Notes under the pieces: generated by a model | The model's database searches: none | Seen by the model: only the letters and a program-made list of their open reading frames with translations | Told to the model about the DNA's origin: nothing | Translations under genes and position numbers: made by a program | Shown: positions 26,532 through 34,143 of the stretch, in pieces | Numbering within the stretch: position 1 is the first letter of the stretch | Layout of the letters: each line of letters opens with the position of its first letter | Assembly: GCF_013362815.1 (NCBI RefSeq) | Contig: NZ_JABFVK010000054.1 | Location: forward strand, 1-64,000 | Source of the DNA: Hamadaea sp. | GTDB lineage: Bacteria > Actinomycetota > Actinomycetes > Mycobacteriales > Micromonosporaceae | Length of the DNA: 64,000 nt | Direction of reading: 5' to 3'

Positions 26532-27023
26532 TCAGCTCTTCTTGACCGGACGAGCCGGTTTCATCGCCCGGAGCCGGTCGATCTGCCGCTCCTGGATGCC
26601 GATGGCGCGCTCGAAGAAGTCCAGCAGCAGCGTCAGGTCGGCGTCGGAGTAACCCGCGATGCTGCGGGTGGAGTCCTCGATCAGGGGCAGCATGACCTGC
26701 CAGGCCTGGTCGGCGATCTCCGGCCGGGCCTGGACCACCACCTTCCGCCGGTCGCTCGGGTCGGGCGTACGCGTGATGTAGTCGCTCTTCTCCATTCGGT
26801 CGAGCATCGCCGTGACGCTGCCGGTGGTGAGCCCGAGTTCGGTGGCGAGCCGTCCGGGCGCGGTCGGCCCCTCTTGCAGGAGGAGATCCAGGCAGCGCAG
26901 GTCCGTCCGGTTCAGCCCGAGCAGCCGGGCGATCTCGTCGTCGCCTTGATCGACCGCCCGCTGAAACGCTCTGACCTGCTCGCCGAGCCGCTGTTCAAGA
27001 TTTTCCCGAGAATCACTTGACAT
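26532..27023 (-). CDS. MarR family transcriptional regulator
   Basis: A 163-residue DNA-binding protein with a winged helix at about 40-110 (LDLLLQEGPTAPGRLATELGLTTGSVTAMLDRMEKSDYITRTPDPSDRRKVVV) and N- and C-terminal dimerisation helices. It is divergent from a beta-rich protein across 70 bases that contain a TCTTGA-GAG-TCAAGA palindrome. It therefore probably represses itself and its neighbour; the inducer is unknown. The C-terminus is Lys/Arg-rich. Confidence 0.92.
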   Translation of the reverse strand: MSSDSRENLEQRLGEQVRAFQRAVDQGDDEIARLLGLNRTDLRCLDLLLQEGPTAPGRLATELGLTTGSVTAMLDRMEKSDYITRTPDPSDRRKVVVQARPEIADQAWQVMLPLIEDSTRSIAGYSDADLTLLLDFFERAIGIQERQIDRLRAMKPARPVKKS

Positions 27024-27053
27024 TCGAGTATCTCGTCCTTCAAGCTATATGTG

Positions 27054-27068
27054 TCTTGAGAGTCAAGA
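27054..27068. promoter_or_regulatory. Probable MarR operator
   Basis: Palindrome TCTTGA GAG TCAAGA in the divergent region. Similar halves (CTTGAC, TCAAG) recur at 27016-27021 and 27079-27083. Confidence 0.6.
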
Positions 27069-27093
27069 TATCAGATCGTCAAGGGAGTTGGCC

Positions 27094-27558
27094 ATGAACA
27101 CCGTTACGAACACCGAGACCGTCCGCGTCGAGGCGTACTCGGACACCGTGAAGAAGCTGGGCGACTGGACCGACGCCCACCAGTTCGAGGTACGCGGCCG
27201 CAACGGCTACGCGCTGCTGGATCTGCGTTCGCCCCGCATCGCCGGCGACGTGGAGATCCGGGTTCACGCCTCGCGGTCGACGATCAAGCTGCTGGTTCCC
27301 GAAGACTCCGTCATCGACCAGTGGGATCTGACCTTCCGGGGTCGTGGCTCGGTCAAGGACTGGGAGCACACCAAGGCCACCGGCACCCGCCGCATCCGGA
27401 TCGTCGGCGAGATCGAGAACGGCGAGGTTCGCATCGTCCGCGGCGGCATCGCGATCCTGACCGCCATGTTCTCGCGGGAATTCGTCGAGGACGCCCGCCG
27501 GGCCCACCGCGAGGGCGGCCGGCCGACCGTGCACGACCCGGCCGACACCCACGCCTGA
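27094..27558 (+). CDS. Beta-rich protein controlled by MarR (LiaF/toastrack-like)
   Basis: A 154-residue soluble protein of alternating short beta strands (FEVRGRNGYALLDLRSPRIAGDVEIRVHASRSTIKLLVPEDS...). It ends with a helical, basic FSREFVEDARRAHREGG tail. The pattern resembles the LiaF C-terminal/toastrack fold used in envelope-stress proteins; this is inference from strand pattern, not a motif match. The ATG at 27094 has AAGGGAG six bases upstream and is preferred to an ATG at 27049 inside the operator. A good terminator follows. Confidence 0.7.
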   Translation: MNTVTNTETVRVEAYSDTVKKLGDWTDAHQFEVRGRNGYALLDLRSPRIAGDVEIRVHASRSTIKLLVPEDSVIDQWDLTFRGRGSVKDWEHTKATGTRRIRIVGEIENGEVRIVRGGIAILTAMFSREFVEDARRAHREGGRPTVHDPADTHA

Positions 27559-27566
27559 TCGACCAT

Positions 27567-27600
27567 GGAAAAGCCCCGCCTCACTGGGCGGGGCTTTCCT
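27567..27600. terminator. Bidirectional rho-independent terminator
   Basis: AAAGCCCCGCC and GGCGGGGCTTT with a short loop. A-run on one side and T-run on the other serve both convergent genes; it overlaps the 3' end of the minus-strand gene. Confidence 0.88.
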
Positions 27601-28174
27601 GTTGGTACGGACGCCCCGACGCGAGCAGTAGATCGCGCCAGGCGTTCGGCTCCGACGAAAGCGCCGACCAGCCGGGGCTCGCCCACATCGGCCAATCCCG
27701 GGTGTGCGCCCGGAGGCGTTCGCACAATTCGGCCGGCGGCTCGAACGGCACGCCCAACCCCCGGCATATGTCATACGCGTGCAGGATGAGTTCGAGACCG
27801 GCGCGGGGCGGGAAGTCCATCGGCCCGCGGATCTCCACCTGCGGCCTCCGCCAGATCACCGCTCGCACGTCAGATTCCGCCGCGCGTACGACGGCGGTCA
27901 GAATGCGAGTAGCGGTCGCCAGCGCCTCGATGAGGACCGAAGGCGACGCGTCCGGTCCCGGAGTGCTGATCCCGTACGCCGGATAGCCATCCAGCTTCCG
28001 GGAGGCGAGGAAGATCGCCGGTGCCAGTACGGTGTCCACGGTGTGGTCGGCGGTCCGGAGACAGCTCCAGGTCAAGGTGCCGGCCGGAGCCGACCAGTCC
28101 CGGTCGAGCCCGGTACGCCAGGCCGCGATCACGAAACCGGTCAGCTCCTCGAGATCACCGAGCGTGAATGCCAT
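27581..28174 (-). CDS. DinB/maleylpyruvate isomerase-like protein
   Basis: A 197-residue protein of the mycothiol-dependent maleylpyruvate isomerase N-domain/DinB fold. Segments LTWSCLRTADHTVDTVLAPAIFLASR and ELILHAYDICRGLG supply the three-histidine metal site typical of the fold (His in ADH and LILHAYD). The reaction is unknown; family members use mycothiol or bacillithiol as cofactor. It overlaps the bidirectional terminator at its 3' end and lies 18 bases downstream of msrA. Confidence 0.75.
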   Translation of the reverse strand: MAFTLGDLEELTGFVIAAWRTGLDRDWSAPAGTLTWSCLRTADHTVDTVLAPAIFLASRKLDGYPAYGISTPGPDASPSVLIEALATATRILTAVVRAAESDVRAVIWRRPQVEIRGPMDFPPRAGLELILHAYDICRGLGVPFEPPAELCERLRAHTRDWPMWASPGWSALSSEPNAWRDLLLASGRPYQQESPAQ

Positions 28175-28192
28175 CCGCTCAGTGTGAGCGAC

Positions 28193-28846
28193 TCAGCCGA
28201 GCGTGGCGACCCCGGTCTGGCAGGTCAGCCCGTTGGGGCCGATGCCGCAATACCCGTCCGGGTTCTTGGCCAGGTACTGCTGGTGGTAGTCCTCGGCGTA
28301 GAAGTACTGGCCGAGCCGGCCGATCTCGGTGGTGATGTCGTCGAGACCGGCCGCCTTCACGACGGGTGCGAAGCCGTCTCGCGAGGCCAGCGCCTCTTCG
28401 AGCTGCGCCGGGGTGGTGGCGTAGATCGCCGAGCGGTACTGCGTACCGACGTCGTTGCCCTGGCGCATGCCCTGGGTCGGGTCGTGGTTCTCCCAGAACG
28501 CCTTGAGCAGCTGCGCATAGCTGATCTTGGCGGGGTCGAACACCACCATGAGGACCTCGGTATGCCCGGTGAACCCGGAGCAGACCTCGTCATAGCTGGG
28601 ATTCTCGGTAAGCCCACCGGCGTACCCCACCGAGGTGGAGTAGACCCCGTCGAGCTTCCAGAACAGCCGCTCGGCACCCCAGAAGCAGCCCATTCCGAAG
28701 ACCGCCGTCTCCAGGCCGGCCGGGAACGGGCCGGTCAACGGCGTACCAAGGACGAAATGGGACGAAGGTACCCGCATCGCCTCGGCGCGACCCGGCAGAG
28801 CCTGCTCGGGCGTGGGAAGGTCGAGCATCTTGCGGCGTAGGAACAT
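28193..28846 (-). CDS. msrA: Peptide methionine sulfoxide reductase MsrA
   Basis: Reduces methionine-S-sulfoxide in proteins, in the cytosol. Of 217 residues, the catalytic Cys54 is in [36 protein letters not shown] and [11 protein letters not shown] are the substrate-site blocks, and the C-terminal [14 protein letters not shown] carries the resolving cysteines. An N-terminal extension of about 45 residues is normal for the long form. The ATG has GGAGG eight bases upstream. It is divergent from metB, as in streptomycetes. Confidence 0.95.
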   Translation of the reverse strand: MFLRRKMLDLPTPEQALPGRAEAMRVPSSHFVLGTPLTGPFPAGLETAVFGMGCFWGAERLFWKLDGVYSTSVGYAGGLTENPSYDEVCSGFTGHTEVLMVVFDPAKISYAQLLKAFWENHDPTQGMRQGNDVGTQYRSAIYATTPAQLEEALASRDGFAPVVKAAGLDDITTEIGRLGQYFYAEDYHQQYLAKNPDGYCGIGPNGLTCQTGVATLG

Positions 28847-28886
28847 GAATTACACCTCCGGTGACATGAACGCCGGTCCAGTGAGA

Positions 28887-28898
28887 GAAAATCCCAGC
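28887..28898 (+). promoter_or_regulatory. Possible leaderless -10 of metB
   Basis: GAAAAT at 28887-28892 and six bases to the ATG at 28899. Confidence 0.4.
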
Positions 28899-30038
28899 AT
28901 GTCTTACGGATTCGAGACGCTCGCCATTCACGCCGGTCAAGAGCCGGACGAACGCACCGGTGCGGTGATCCCGCCGATCTTCCAGACCTCCACGTACGCC
29001 CAGGACGCGGTCGGCGCGCCGCGGTTGGGGTACGAGTACTCCCGGAGCGGCAACCCGACGCGGGACGCCCTGCAGGAGTGCCTGGCGGCGCTGGAAGGCG
29101 GGCGCTTCGGGCTCACCTTCGCCAGCGGTCTGGCGGCGGAGGACACGCTGCTCCGGTCCGCCCTGCGACCGGGGGACCACGTGGTGATCCCCGACGACGC
29201 GTACGGCGGCACCTATCGGTTGTTCGCGCGAGTTGCGCAGCCGTGGGGCGTACAGTTCACGCCCGCGAAGCTGACCGACGCGGACGCCGTGCGGGCGGCG
29301 GTGACTGCGCAGACGAAGATGATCTGGGTCGAGACCCCGACGAACCCGCTGCTGGGCGTCGCGGACATCGCCGCCATCGCGCAGATCGCGCGCGAGGTCG
29401 GTGCGATCCTCGTGGTGGACAACACCTTCGCCAGCCCGTACCTGCAGCAGCCGCTGGCGCTGGGCGCGGACGTCGTCGTGCACTCGACGACCAAGTACGT
29501 CGGCGGACACTCCGATGTGGTCGGTGGTGCCCTCGTGATCAACGAGGCCGAGCTCCATGAGAAGGCGAAGTTCCACCAGAACGCGATGGGTGCGGTGAAC
29601 GGCCCGTTCGATGCGTGGCTGACCCTGCGCGGCCTCAAGACCCTCGCGGTACGCATGGAGCGCCACTGCGACAACGCCGAGCGCGTGACGGAGTTCCTCA
29701 GTGGACACTCTGCGGTGACGCAGGTGCTCTACCCGGGCCTGGCGGAACACGCCAACCACGACGTCGCGGCGAAGCAGATGCGCCGGTTCGGCGGCATGGT
29801 GAGCTTCCGGGTCGGCGATCCGGCCAAGGCCGAGCGGATCTGCAACAGCACCAAGGTCTTCACGCTCGCCGAGTCGCTCGGCGGCATCGAGTCGCTGATC
29901 GAGCACCCCGGTCGCATGACGCACGCCAGCGTCGCCGGTTCGGCCCTCGAGGTCCCGGCGGATCTCGTGCGCCTGTCGGTCGGCATCGAGACCATCGACG
30001 ACCTGCTCACGGATTTGGGCAATGCGCTGAGTGCCTAG
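28899..30038 (+). CDS. metB: Cystathionine gamma-synthase or gamma-lyase
   Basis: PLP enzyme of the Cys/Met metabolism family. Of 379 residues, the PLP Lys is 199 (HSTTKYVGGHSDVVGG). YEYSRSGNPTRDALQE, DDAYGGTYRLF and SLGGIESLIEHPGRMTHA are the family blocks. It could make cystathionine from O-acyl-homoserine or split it; the position beside cbs fits gamma-synthase/lyase of M. tuberculosis Rv1079. The first ATG that yields a family-like N-terminus (SYGFETLAIHAGQ) was taken. Confidence 0.93.
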   Translation: MSYGFETLAIHAGQEPDERTGAVIPPIFQTSTYAQDAVGAPRLGYEYSRSGNPTRDALQECLAALEGGRFGLTFASGLAAEDTLLRSALRPGDHVVIPDDAYGGTYRLFARVAQPWGVQFTPAKLTDADAVRAAVTAQTKMIWVETPTNPLLGVADIAAIAQIAREVGAILVVDNTFASPYLQQPLALGADVVVHSTTKYVGGHSDVVGGALVINEAELHEKAKFHQNAMGAVNGPFDAWLTLRGLKTLAVRMERHCDNAERVTEFLSGHSAVTQVLYPGLAEHANHDVAAKQMRRFGGMVSFRVGDPAKAERICNSTKVFTLAESLGGIESLIEHPGRMTHASVAGSALEVPADLVRLSVGIETIDDLLTDLGNALSA

Positions 30039-30040
30039 CA

Positions 30041-30092
30041 ACTCACTCCTCCCCGGTAGAGTGTGCGCACGCACTGCTGGGGAGGAGTGGGT
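30041..30092 (+). promoter_or_regulatory. Hairpin covering the amidase ribosome-binding site
   Basis: ACTCACTCCTCCCC (30041-30054) pairs with GGGGAGGAGTGGGT (30079-30092) at 13 of 14 positions. The right arm contains the amidase Shine-Dalgarno sequence. A -10 TAGAGT (30057-30062) lies in the loop. Confidence 0.6.
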
Positions 30093-30094
30093 AC

Positions 30095-31486
30095 ATGCCC
30101 GAGACATGGGTCGGCGCGACCGCGAAGCAGATCGCCCGGGCCGTGCGCCGCGGTGACGCGTCGGCGACCCAGGTCGTCGCCGACCACCTCGATTACATCC
30201 GGGCGAACGACGACCAGGTCCACGCCTTCCGCGCGCTGCGCGAAGCCGAGGCGGCGTTCGAGGCGGCCGAGGTCGACGACCAGCCCGACCTCGGCCACCT
30301 GCCGCTCGCGGGGGTCCCGGTCGCGTTGAAGGAGAACACCTCCATCGCGGGCCTGCCGATCTGGCGCGGCTCGGCTGCCGCCAGGTCCGATGTGGCCGAT
30401 GCCGATCACGAGGTGGTACGCCGTCTGCGCGGAGCCGGCGCGGTGATCGTCGGGGTGACCCGGATGCCGGAACTGGGCCTCTGGGCGACCACCGACGACG
30501 ACACCGCGATCACCCGGAATCCCTGGAATCTGGAGCGTACGCCGGGCGGCTCGTCGGGCGGATCGGCGGCGGCGGTGGCAGCCGGGCTCGTCCCGATCGC
30601 GCACGGCAACGACGGACTCGGCTCGATCCGCATCCCGGCGGCGTGCTGCGGACTGGTCGGGTTGAAGCCGGGCCGGGGCGTCGTCCCGGCGCAGTTGGGC
30701 CGGGAGGATTGGTTCGGCCTCGTCGAGCACGGCATCCTGGCCACCACGGTCGCCGACGCGGCGGTCGGATTCTCCGTCCTAGCTGGACGTACGCCGGGCA
30801 AATTGGAGCACCCGCCGCGGCTGCGGGTCGCCGTCTCGCTCCGCTCGCCGGTCGCGGGCACGGCCGCTGACGCGGCCAACCGCGAAGCCGTGTCCGCCGC
30901 GACCAAACTGCTCGTCGAGGCGGGCCACGACACCGTTTCCGCCGATCCGGCGTACCCGGTCGGGTTGGGCCTGCGGGGGATGGCGACCTGGTTCGCCGCG
31001 GCCTATCGCGACGCCGAGGACGCCGGTCTGCTCGACGCTGGACTGCAACGACGGTCGCGCCGCCATCTGCGGATGGGTCGCTGGGCGTGGAACCGCGGGC
31101 TGATCCGCGAAGAAGACCGCGAGGGCTTCCGGGAGCGGTCGATCGCCTTCTTCGGCGACCGGAACTTCGACGTCCTGCTCACCCCGGCGTTGGCGCGTAC
31201 GCCGTTGCCCGCCCGCTCCTGGTCGTCCCGGAGTTGGCTGTCCAACGTGACGGCCTGCCTCCGGTTCGCCCCGTACGCCGCACCGTGGAACGTCGCCGGG
31301 CTGCCCGCGTTGACCGTGCCGGTCGGCGTACGCCCCGACGGCCTGCCCGCCGCGGTGCAGCTCGTCGGCCCGCCCGGCAGCGAACTCACGCTGCTGGCCA
31401 TCGCCGGGCAGTTCGAACTGCTGCATGCCTGGCGGCGGCACGCACCGGGGTTCCCCGTCGCGGCCGCCCCCGCGCGTGCGCGTTAG
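30095..31486 (+). CDS. Amidase signature family protein
   Basis: A 463-residue cytosolic hydrolase of the amidase signature family. The Ser-cisSer-Lys triad is visible: Lys in VPVALKENTSIAG (about 78), cis-Ser in TPGGSSGGSAAAVAAGL (about 152) and nucleophile Ser in GNDGLGSIRIPAACCGLVG (about 176). The substrate is unknown; there is no sign of GatA partners. It is separated from metB by a hairpin that could prevent translation on read-through mRNA. Strong GGGGAGGAG site six bases before the ATG. Confidence 0.9.
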   Translation: MPETWVGATAKQIARAVRRGDASATQVVADHLDYIRANDDQVHAFRALREAEAAFEAAEVDDQPDLGHLPLAGVPVALKENTSIAGLPIWRGSAAARSDVADADHEVVRRLRGAGAVIVGVTRMPELGLWATTDDDTAITRNPWNLERTPGGSSGGSAAAVAAGLVPIAHGNDGLGSIRIPAACCGLVGLKPGRGVVPAQLGREDWFGLVEHGILATTVADAAVGFSVLAGRTPGKLEHPPRLRVAVSLRSPVAGTAADAANREAVSAATKLLVEAGHDTVSADPAYPVGLGLRGMATWFAAAYRDAEDAGLLDAGLQRRSRRHLRMGRWAWNRGLIREEDREGFRERSIAFFGDRNFDVLLTPALARTPLPARSWSSRSWLSNVTACLRFAPYAAPWNVAGLPALTVPVGVRPDGLPAAVQLVGPPGSELTLLAIAGQFELLHAWRRHAPGFPVAAAPARAR

Positions 31487-31489
31487 CGC

Positions 31490-32158
31490 TCAGGCCTTGC
31501 TCGGGGTCGCCACGACGAAGGCCTGCGCACCCAGGAACCGCCATGCCAGCGGAATCTTGAGGTAAAGGCGGACGAGCCCGGGGCCACTGGGCAGCCGGCT
31601 CTTGGTCGTGTAGGGGAGGAACCGGGGGATACAGGTGTCCACGTCGTAGCCGGTCGCGTGTAGGGCCTCCACGAGCGCACGATCGTCCACCGGCGTGATG
31701 TGGTCGAAGAACATCCAGTAGTCCTTCGCGCAATACCGGACGTTGGGCTGGAGGATCATCAGCTTGCCGCCCGGCTTGAGCACACGGCGTACCTCGACGA
31801 GCGTCGACACGATGACCTCGCGGGGAACATGCTCGAAGAAGTTGCTGATGAAGACCCGGTCCACGGAAGCGTCCGCGATCTCGGTCATCGCGTCCGAGCG
31901 TACGTTGTGGGTCTCCACGTCGGCGGCGGCCCGGACTTTGACATCGGGGTTCAGGTCCACGGCGATCTTGCGACCGGCCCGGATGTTGTTGATGAACTCG
32001 CAATGGCCGGCCGCCACGTCGAGGACGACCGCATCCCGGGGCACCCATTTCTGGAAGAAGTCCGAGCAGAGAACCTGCCAGAGATCCGTACGCTGCGCTT
32101 CTTCCTGGCCGAAGCGATTCGTGTAGAGGACCTTCAGGTCCTCCGACTCGTTACTCAT
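31490..32158 (-). CDS. Class I SAM-dependent methyltransferase
   Basis: A 222-residue soluble enzyme. The SAM-binding motif I is VVLDVAAGHCEFINNI (about 44-59), the acidic post-I residue is in KIAVDLNPD, and RVFISNFFEHVPREVIVSTLVEVRRVLKPGGKLMILQPN is the methyltransferase-11 core. The C-terminus has two hydrophobic stretches. Similar proteins occur in polysaccharide or glycolipid clusters, and sugar genes follow 2 kb downstream, so a sugar or lipid substrate is likely (inference). The ATG has GAAGGG upstream. The stop is three bases from the convergent amidase stop. Confidence 0.85.
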   Translation of the reverse strand: MSNESEDLKVLYTNRFGQEEAQRTDLWQVLCSDFFQKWVPRDAVVLDVAAGHCEFINNIRAGRKIAVDLNPDVKVRAAADVETHNVRSDAMTEIADASVDRVFISNFFEHVPREVIVSTLVEVRRVLKPGGKLMILQPNVRYCAKDYWMFFDHITPVDDRALVEALHATGYDVDTCIPRFLPYTTKSRLPSGPGLVRLYLKIPLAWRFLGAQAFVVATPSKA

Positions 32159-32240
32159 GGGGTGCCCTTCGTCAGCCTCGCCACGGACAACAGGCCGGTC
32201 GGTTCCGGCATTGCGCGCTGGGCATCTTATCCCCCGGCGG

Positions 32241-32735
32241 TCAGAACGGGCGGATCACCATCAGGAGCGTGATCACTGCGAACACGAGGAGAACGAGGAG
32301 CCCGGCGCCGGCGACCCGCCCGGTGATGGCGTCGAGGTGCTCCTTGAGCCGCAGATCGTCGGCGGTCGCGGTCAAGGCCGAGGCCTCGGGCTGAGCGTCG
32401 ATGACGCCCTCGGAGACCATCCGGGCCGCCTTGAGCAGCGCCGGCACGGCGTAGAAGAAGACGAGGGCGAGCGCGACGACGTAGAGCGTCATCGAGATGA
32501 TCACCCATGGCGTTCGGAACTCGTATTTGCCGTCGCTGGCGAGGAGCGTGGCGACCCCGAGAAGGGCGGTGAGCAGTGTTCCCGCTCCGAAGAGGCGAGT
32601 CTGATTCGCCGCCATGCGAACGCCGTCCGCGCTGCGTCGCTGAATGGCCCGCCGTCCGATGAACGGGGCGGACATGAGCGGGCCGACCAGCATCACCGCG
32701 GTGAGCACGTGCAATGCCTTCAGGAACGTCATCAC
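32241..32735 (-). CDS. Four-helix membrane protein (DUF2269-like)
   Basis: A 164-residue protein with four predicted helices. The first starts at once (TFLKALHVLTAVMLVGPLMSAP), and a polar GRRAIQRRSADGVRMAANQTRLF loop precedes the second. The His in helix 1 and the overall spacing match predicted integral membrane proteins of the DUF2269 type, related to haem or copper-linked membrane proteins; function unknown. The GTG at 32735 was chosen because a TATGAT -10 lies seven bases upstream; ATGs at 32732 and 32747 are alternatives. Confidence 0.7.
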   Translation of the reverse strand: MMTFLKALHVLTAVMLVGPLMSAPFIGRRAIQRRSADGVRMAANQTRLFGAGTLLTALLGVATLLASDGKYEFRTPWVIISMTLYVVALALVFFYAVPALLKAARMVSEGVIDAQPEASALTATADDLRLKEHLDAITGRVAGAGLLVLLVFAVITLLMVIRPF

Positions 32736-32748
32736 AAAAACGATCATA
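32736..32748 (-). promoter_or_regulatory. Leaderless -10 of the DUF2269-like gene
   Basis: TATGAT on the minus strand (32748-32743), seven bases to GTG. Confidence 0.55.
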
Positions 32749-32811
32749 GGCACCAAAAGGTGTGAAACACGCAAGGATTGAGCCGGTCGCCGGAAGCCAG
32801 GGCGGTGGTGC

Positions 32812-32823
32812 AACGATCAGGGC
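32812..32823 (+). promoter_or_regulatory. Possible leaderless -10 of ilvA
   Basis: AACGAT at 32812-32817 and six bases to the GTG. Confidence 0.4.
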
Positions 32824-34032
32824 GTGACACACCTCGTCAGCGTCGACGACATCCGGGCTGCCCGGGAGCTGCTTCAGGACATCGTGCGTACCACTCCGAT
32901 CGAGCCCTGCCGGCCGTTGTCGGCCAAGCTCGGCGGTCAGGTCTGGCTCAAATGCGAGAACCTGCAGCGGGCGGGCGCTTACAAGGTGCGGGGTGCGTAC
33001 ACGCGGATCGCCCGGCTGACCGACGCGGAGCGTGCGCGAGGCGTGGTGGCTGCGAGCGCCGGTAACCATGCGCAGGGTGTGGCGGTCGCTGCGACGGCCC
33101 TGGACGTGACGGCGACGGTCTTCATGCCGGTGGGTGCGCCCTTGCCGAAGGTGGCGGCAACCAAGGGCTACGGCGCGTCTGTGCAGCTCATCGGGGCGAA
33201 CGTGGACGAGTCGCTGGTCGCGGCGAAGGAGTTCGCCGACGCGACCGGCGCCATCTTCATCCACCCCTTCGACCATCCGGACGTGATCGCCGGGCAGGGC
33301 ACCGTCGGGCTGGAGATCCTGGAGCAGGTTCCGGACGTCAAGACGATCATCACCGGGATCGGCGGCGGCGGCTTGATCTCCGGGGTGGCGGTCGCCGTCA
33401 AAGCATTGCGGCCCGATGTTCAGATCATCGGCGTGCAGGCGGCTGGAGCGGCGTCGTTCCCGCCGTCACTGCGCGCCGGCCACCCGGTCAAGCTCGATCA
33501 GCTCAACACCATCGCCGACGGCATCGCCGTCCTCCGGCCCGGTGATCTCACGTATCAGCACGTCAGCAAGCTCGTGGACGAGGTCGTCACGGTCACCGAC
33601 GAGGAGATCTCGCGGGCGCTGCTCATGTTGCTCGAACGAGGCAAGCTCGTCGTCGAGCCGGCCGGGGGCGTCGGGGTCGCAGCGCTGCTCAGCGGGGCCG
33701 CCAAGGTCGAGACACCCGCAGTCGCGATCCTCTCGGGCGGCAACATCGACCCGCTGCTCATGCTTCGAGTCATCGAGCATGGACTATCGCTGGCGGGCCG
33801 CTTCCTGCGGTTCACCGTCCGGTGCGCGGACCGTCCGGGCCAGCTGGCCTCGCTCCTCGCGCTCATCGCGGAGCATCGAGCCAACATCGTCGACGTGGCG
33901 CATCAGCGCCATGACCCGCAGCTCCGTCTCGGTGAGGTCGCGGTCGCGCTCTCAGTGGAGACGAGGGGGTCCGAGCATTCGGATCGCCTACTGTCCGCGC
34001 TCAAGTCCAACGGGTACGCCGTATCAGCCTGA
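32824..34032 (+). CDS. ilvA: Threonine ammonia-lyase
   Basis: PLP enzyme that deaminates threonine to 2-oxobutyrate, the first step to isoleucine. Of 402 residues, the PLP Lys is 54 (RAGAYKVRGAY); the phosphate loop is SAGNHAQGVA, GIGGGGLISG follows, and a C-terminal ACT-type domain (about 325-402, FTVRCADRPGQLASLLALIAEHRANI) provides amino-acid control. The length is that of the short single-ACT form. The RAGAYK motif replaces the usual TGSFK but occurs in actinobacterial homologues. GTG start with no ribosome-binding site. Confidence 0.92.
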   Translation: MTHLVSVDDIRAARELLQDIVRTTPIEPCRPLSAKLGGQVWLKCENLQRAGAYKVRGAYTRIARLTDAERARGVVAASAGNHAQGVAVAATALDVTATVFMPVGAPLPKVAATKGYGASVQLIGANVDESLVAAKEFADATGAIFIHPFDHPDVIAGQGTVGLEILEQVPDVKTIITGIGGGGLISGVAVAVKALRPDVQIIGVQAAGAASFPPSLRAGHPVKLDQLNTIADGIAVLRPGDLTYQHVSKLVDEVVTVTDEEISRALLMLLERGKLVVEPAGGVGVAALLSGAAKVETPAVAILSGGNIDPLLMLRVIEHGLSLAGRFLRFTVRCADRPGQLASLLALIAEHRANIVDVAHQRHDPQLRLGEVAVALSVETRGSEHSDRLLSALKSNGYAVSA

Positions 34033-34143
34033 CGTCGTGCACCGGTGAGTTCGGCTGTACGGCCATGGTCGAGGTAAAACGGCCGGGCTATTATCGCCGG
34101 GCGTCTTTCCGGCGGCGACCCGCCGAGAGGATTCGCCACCGGG

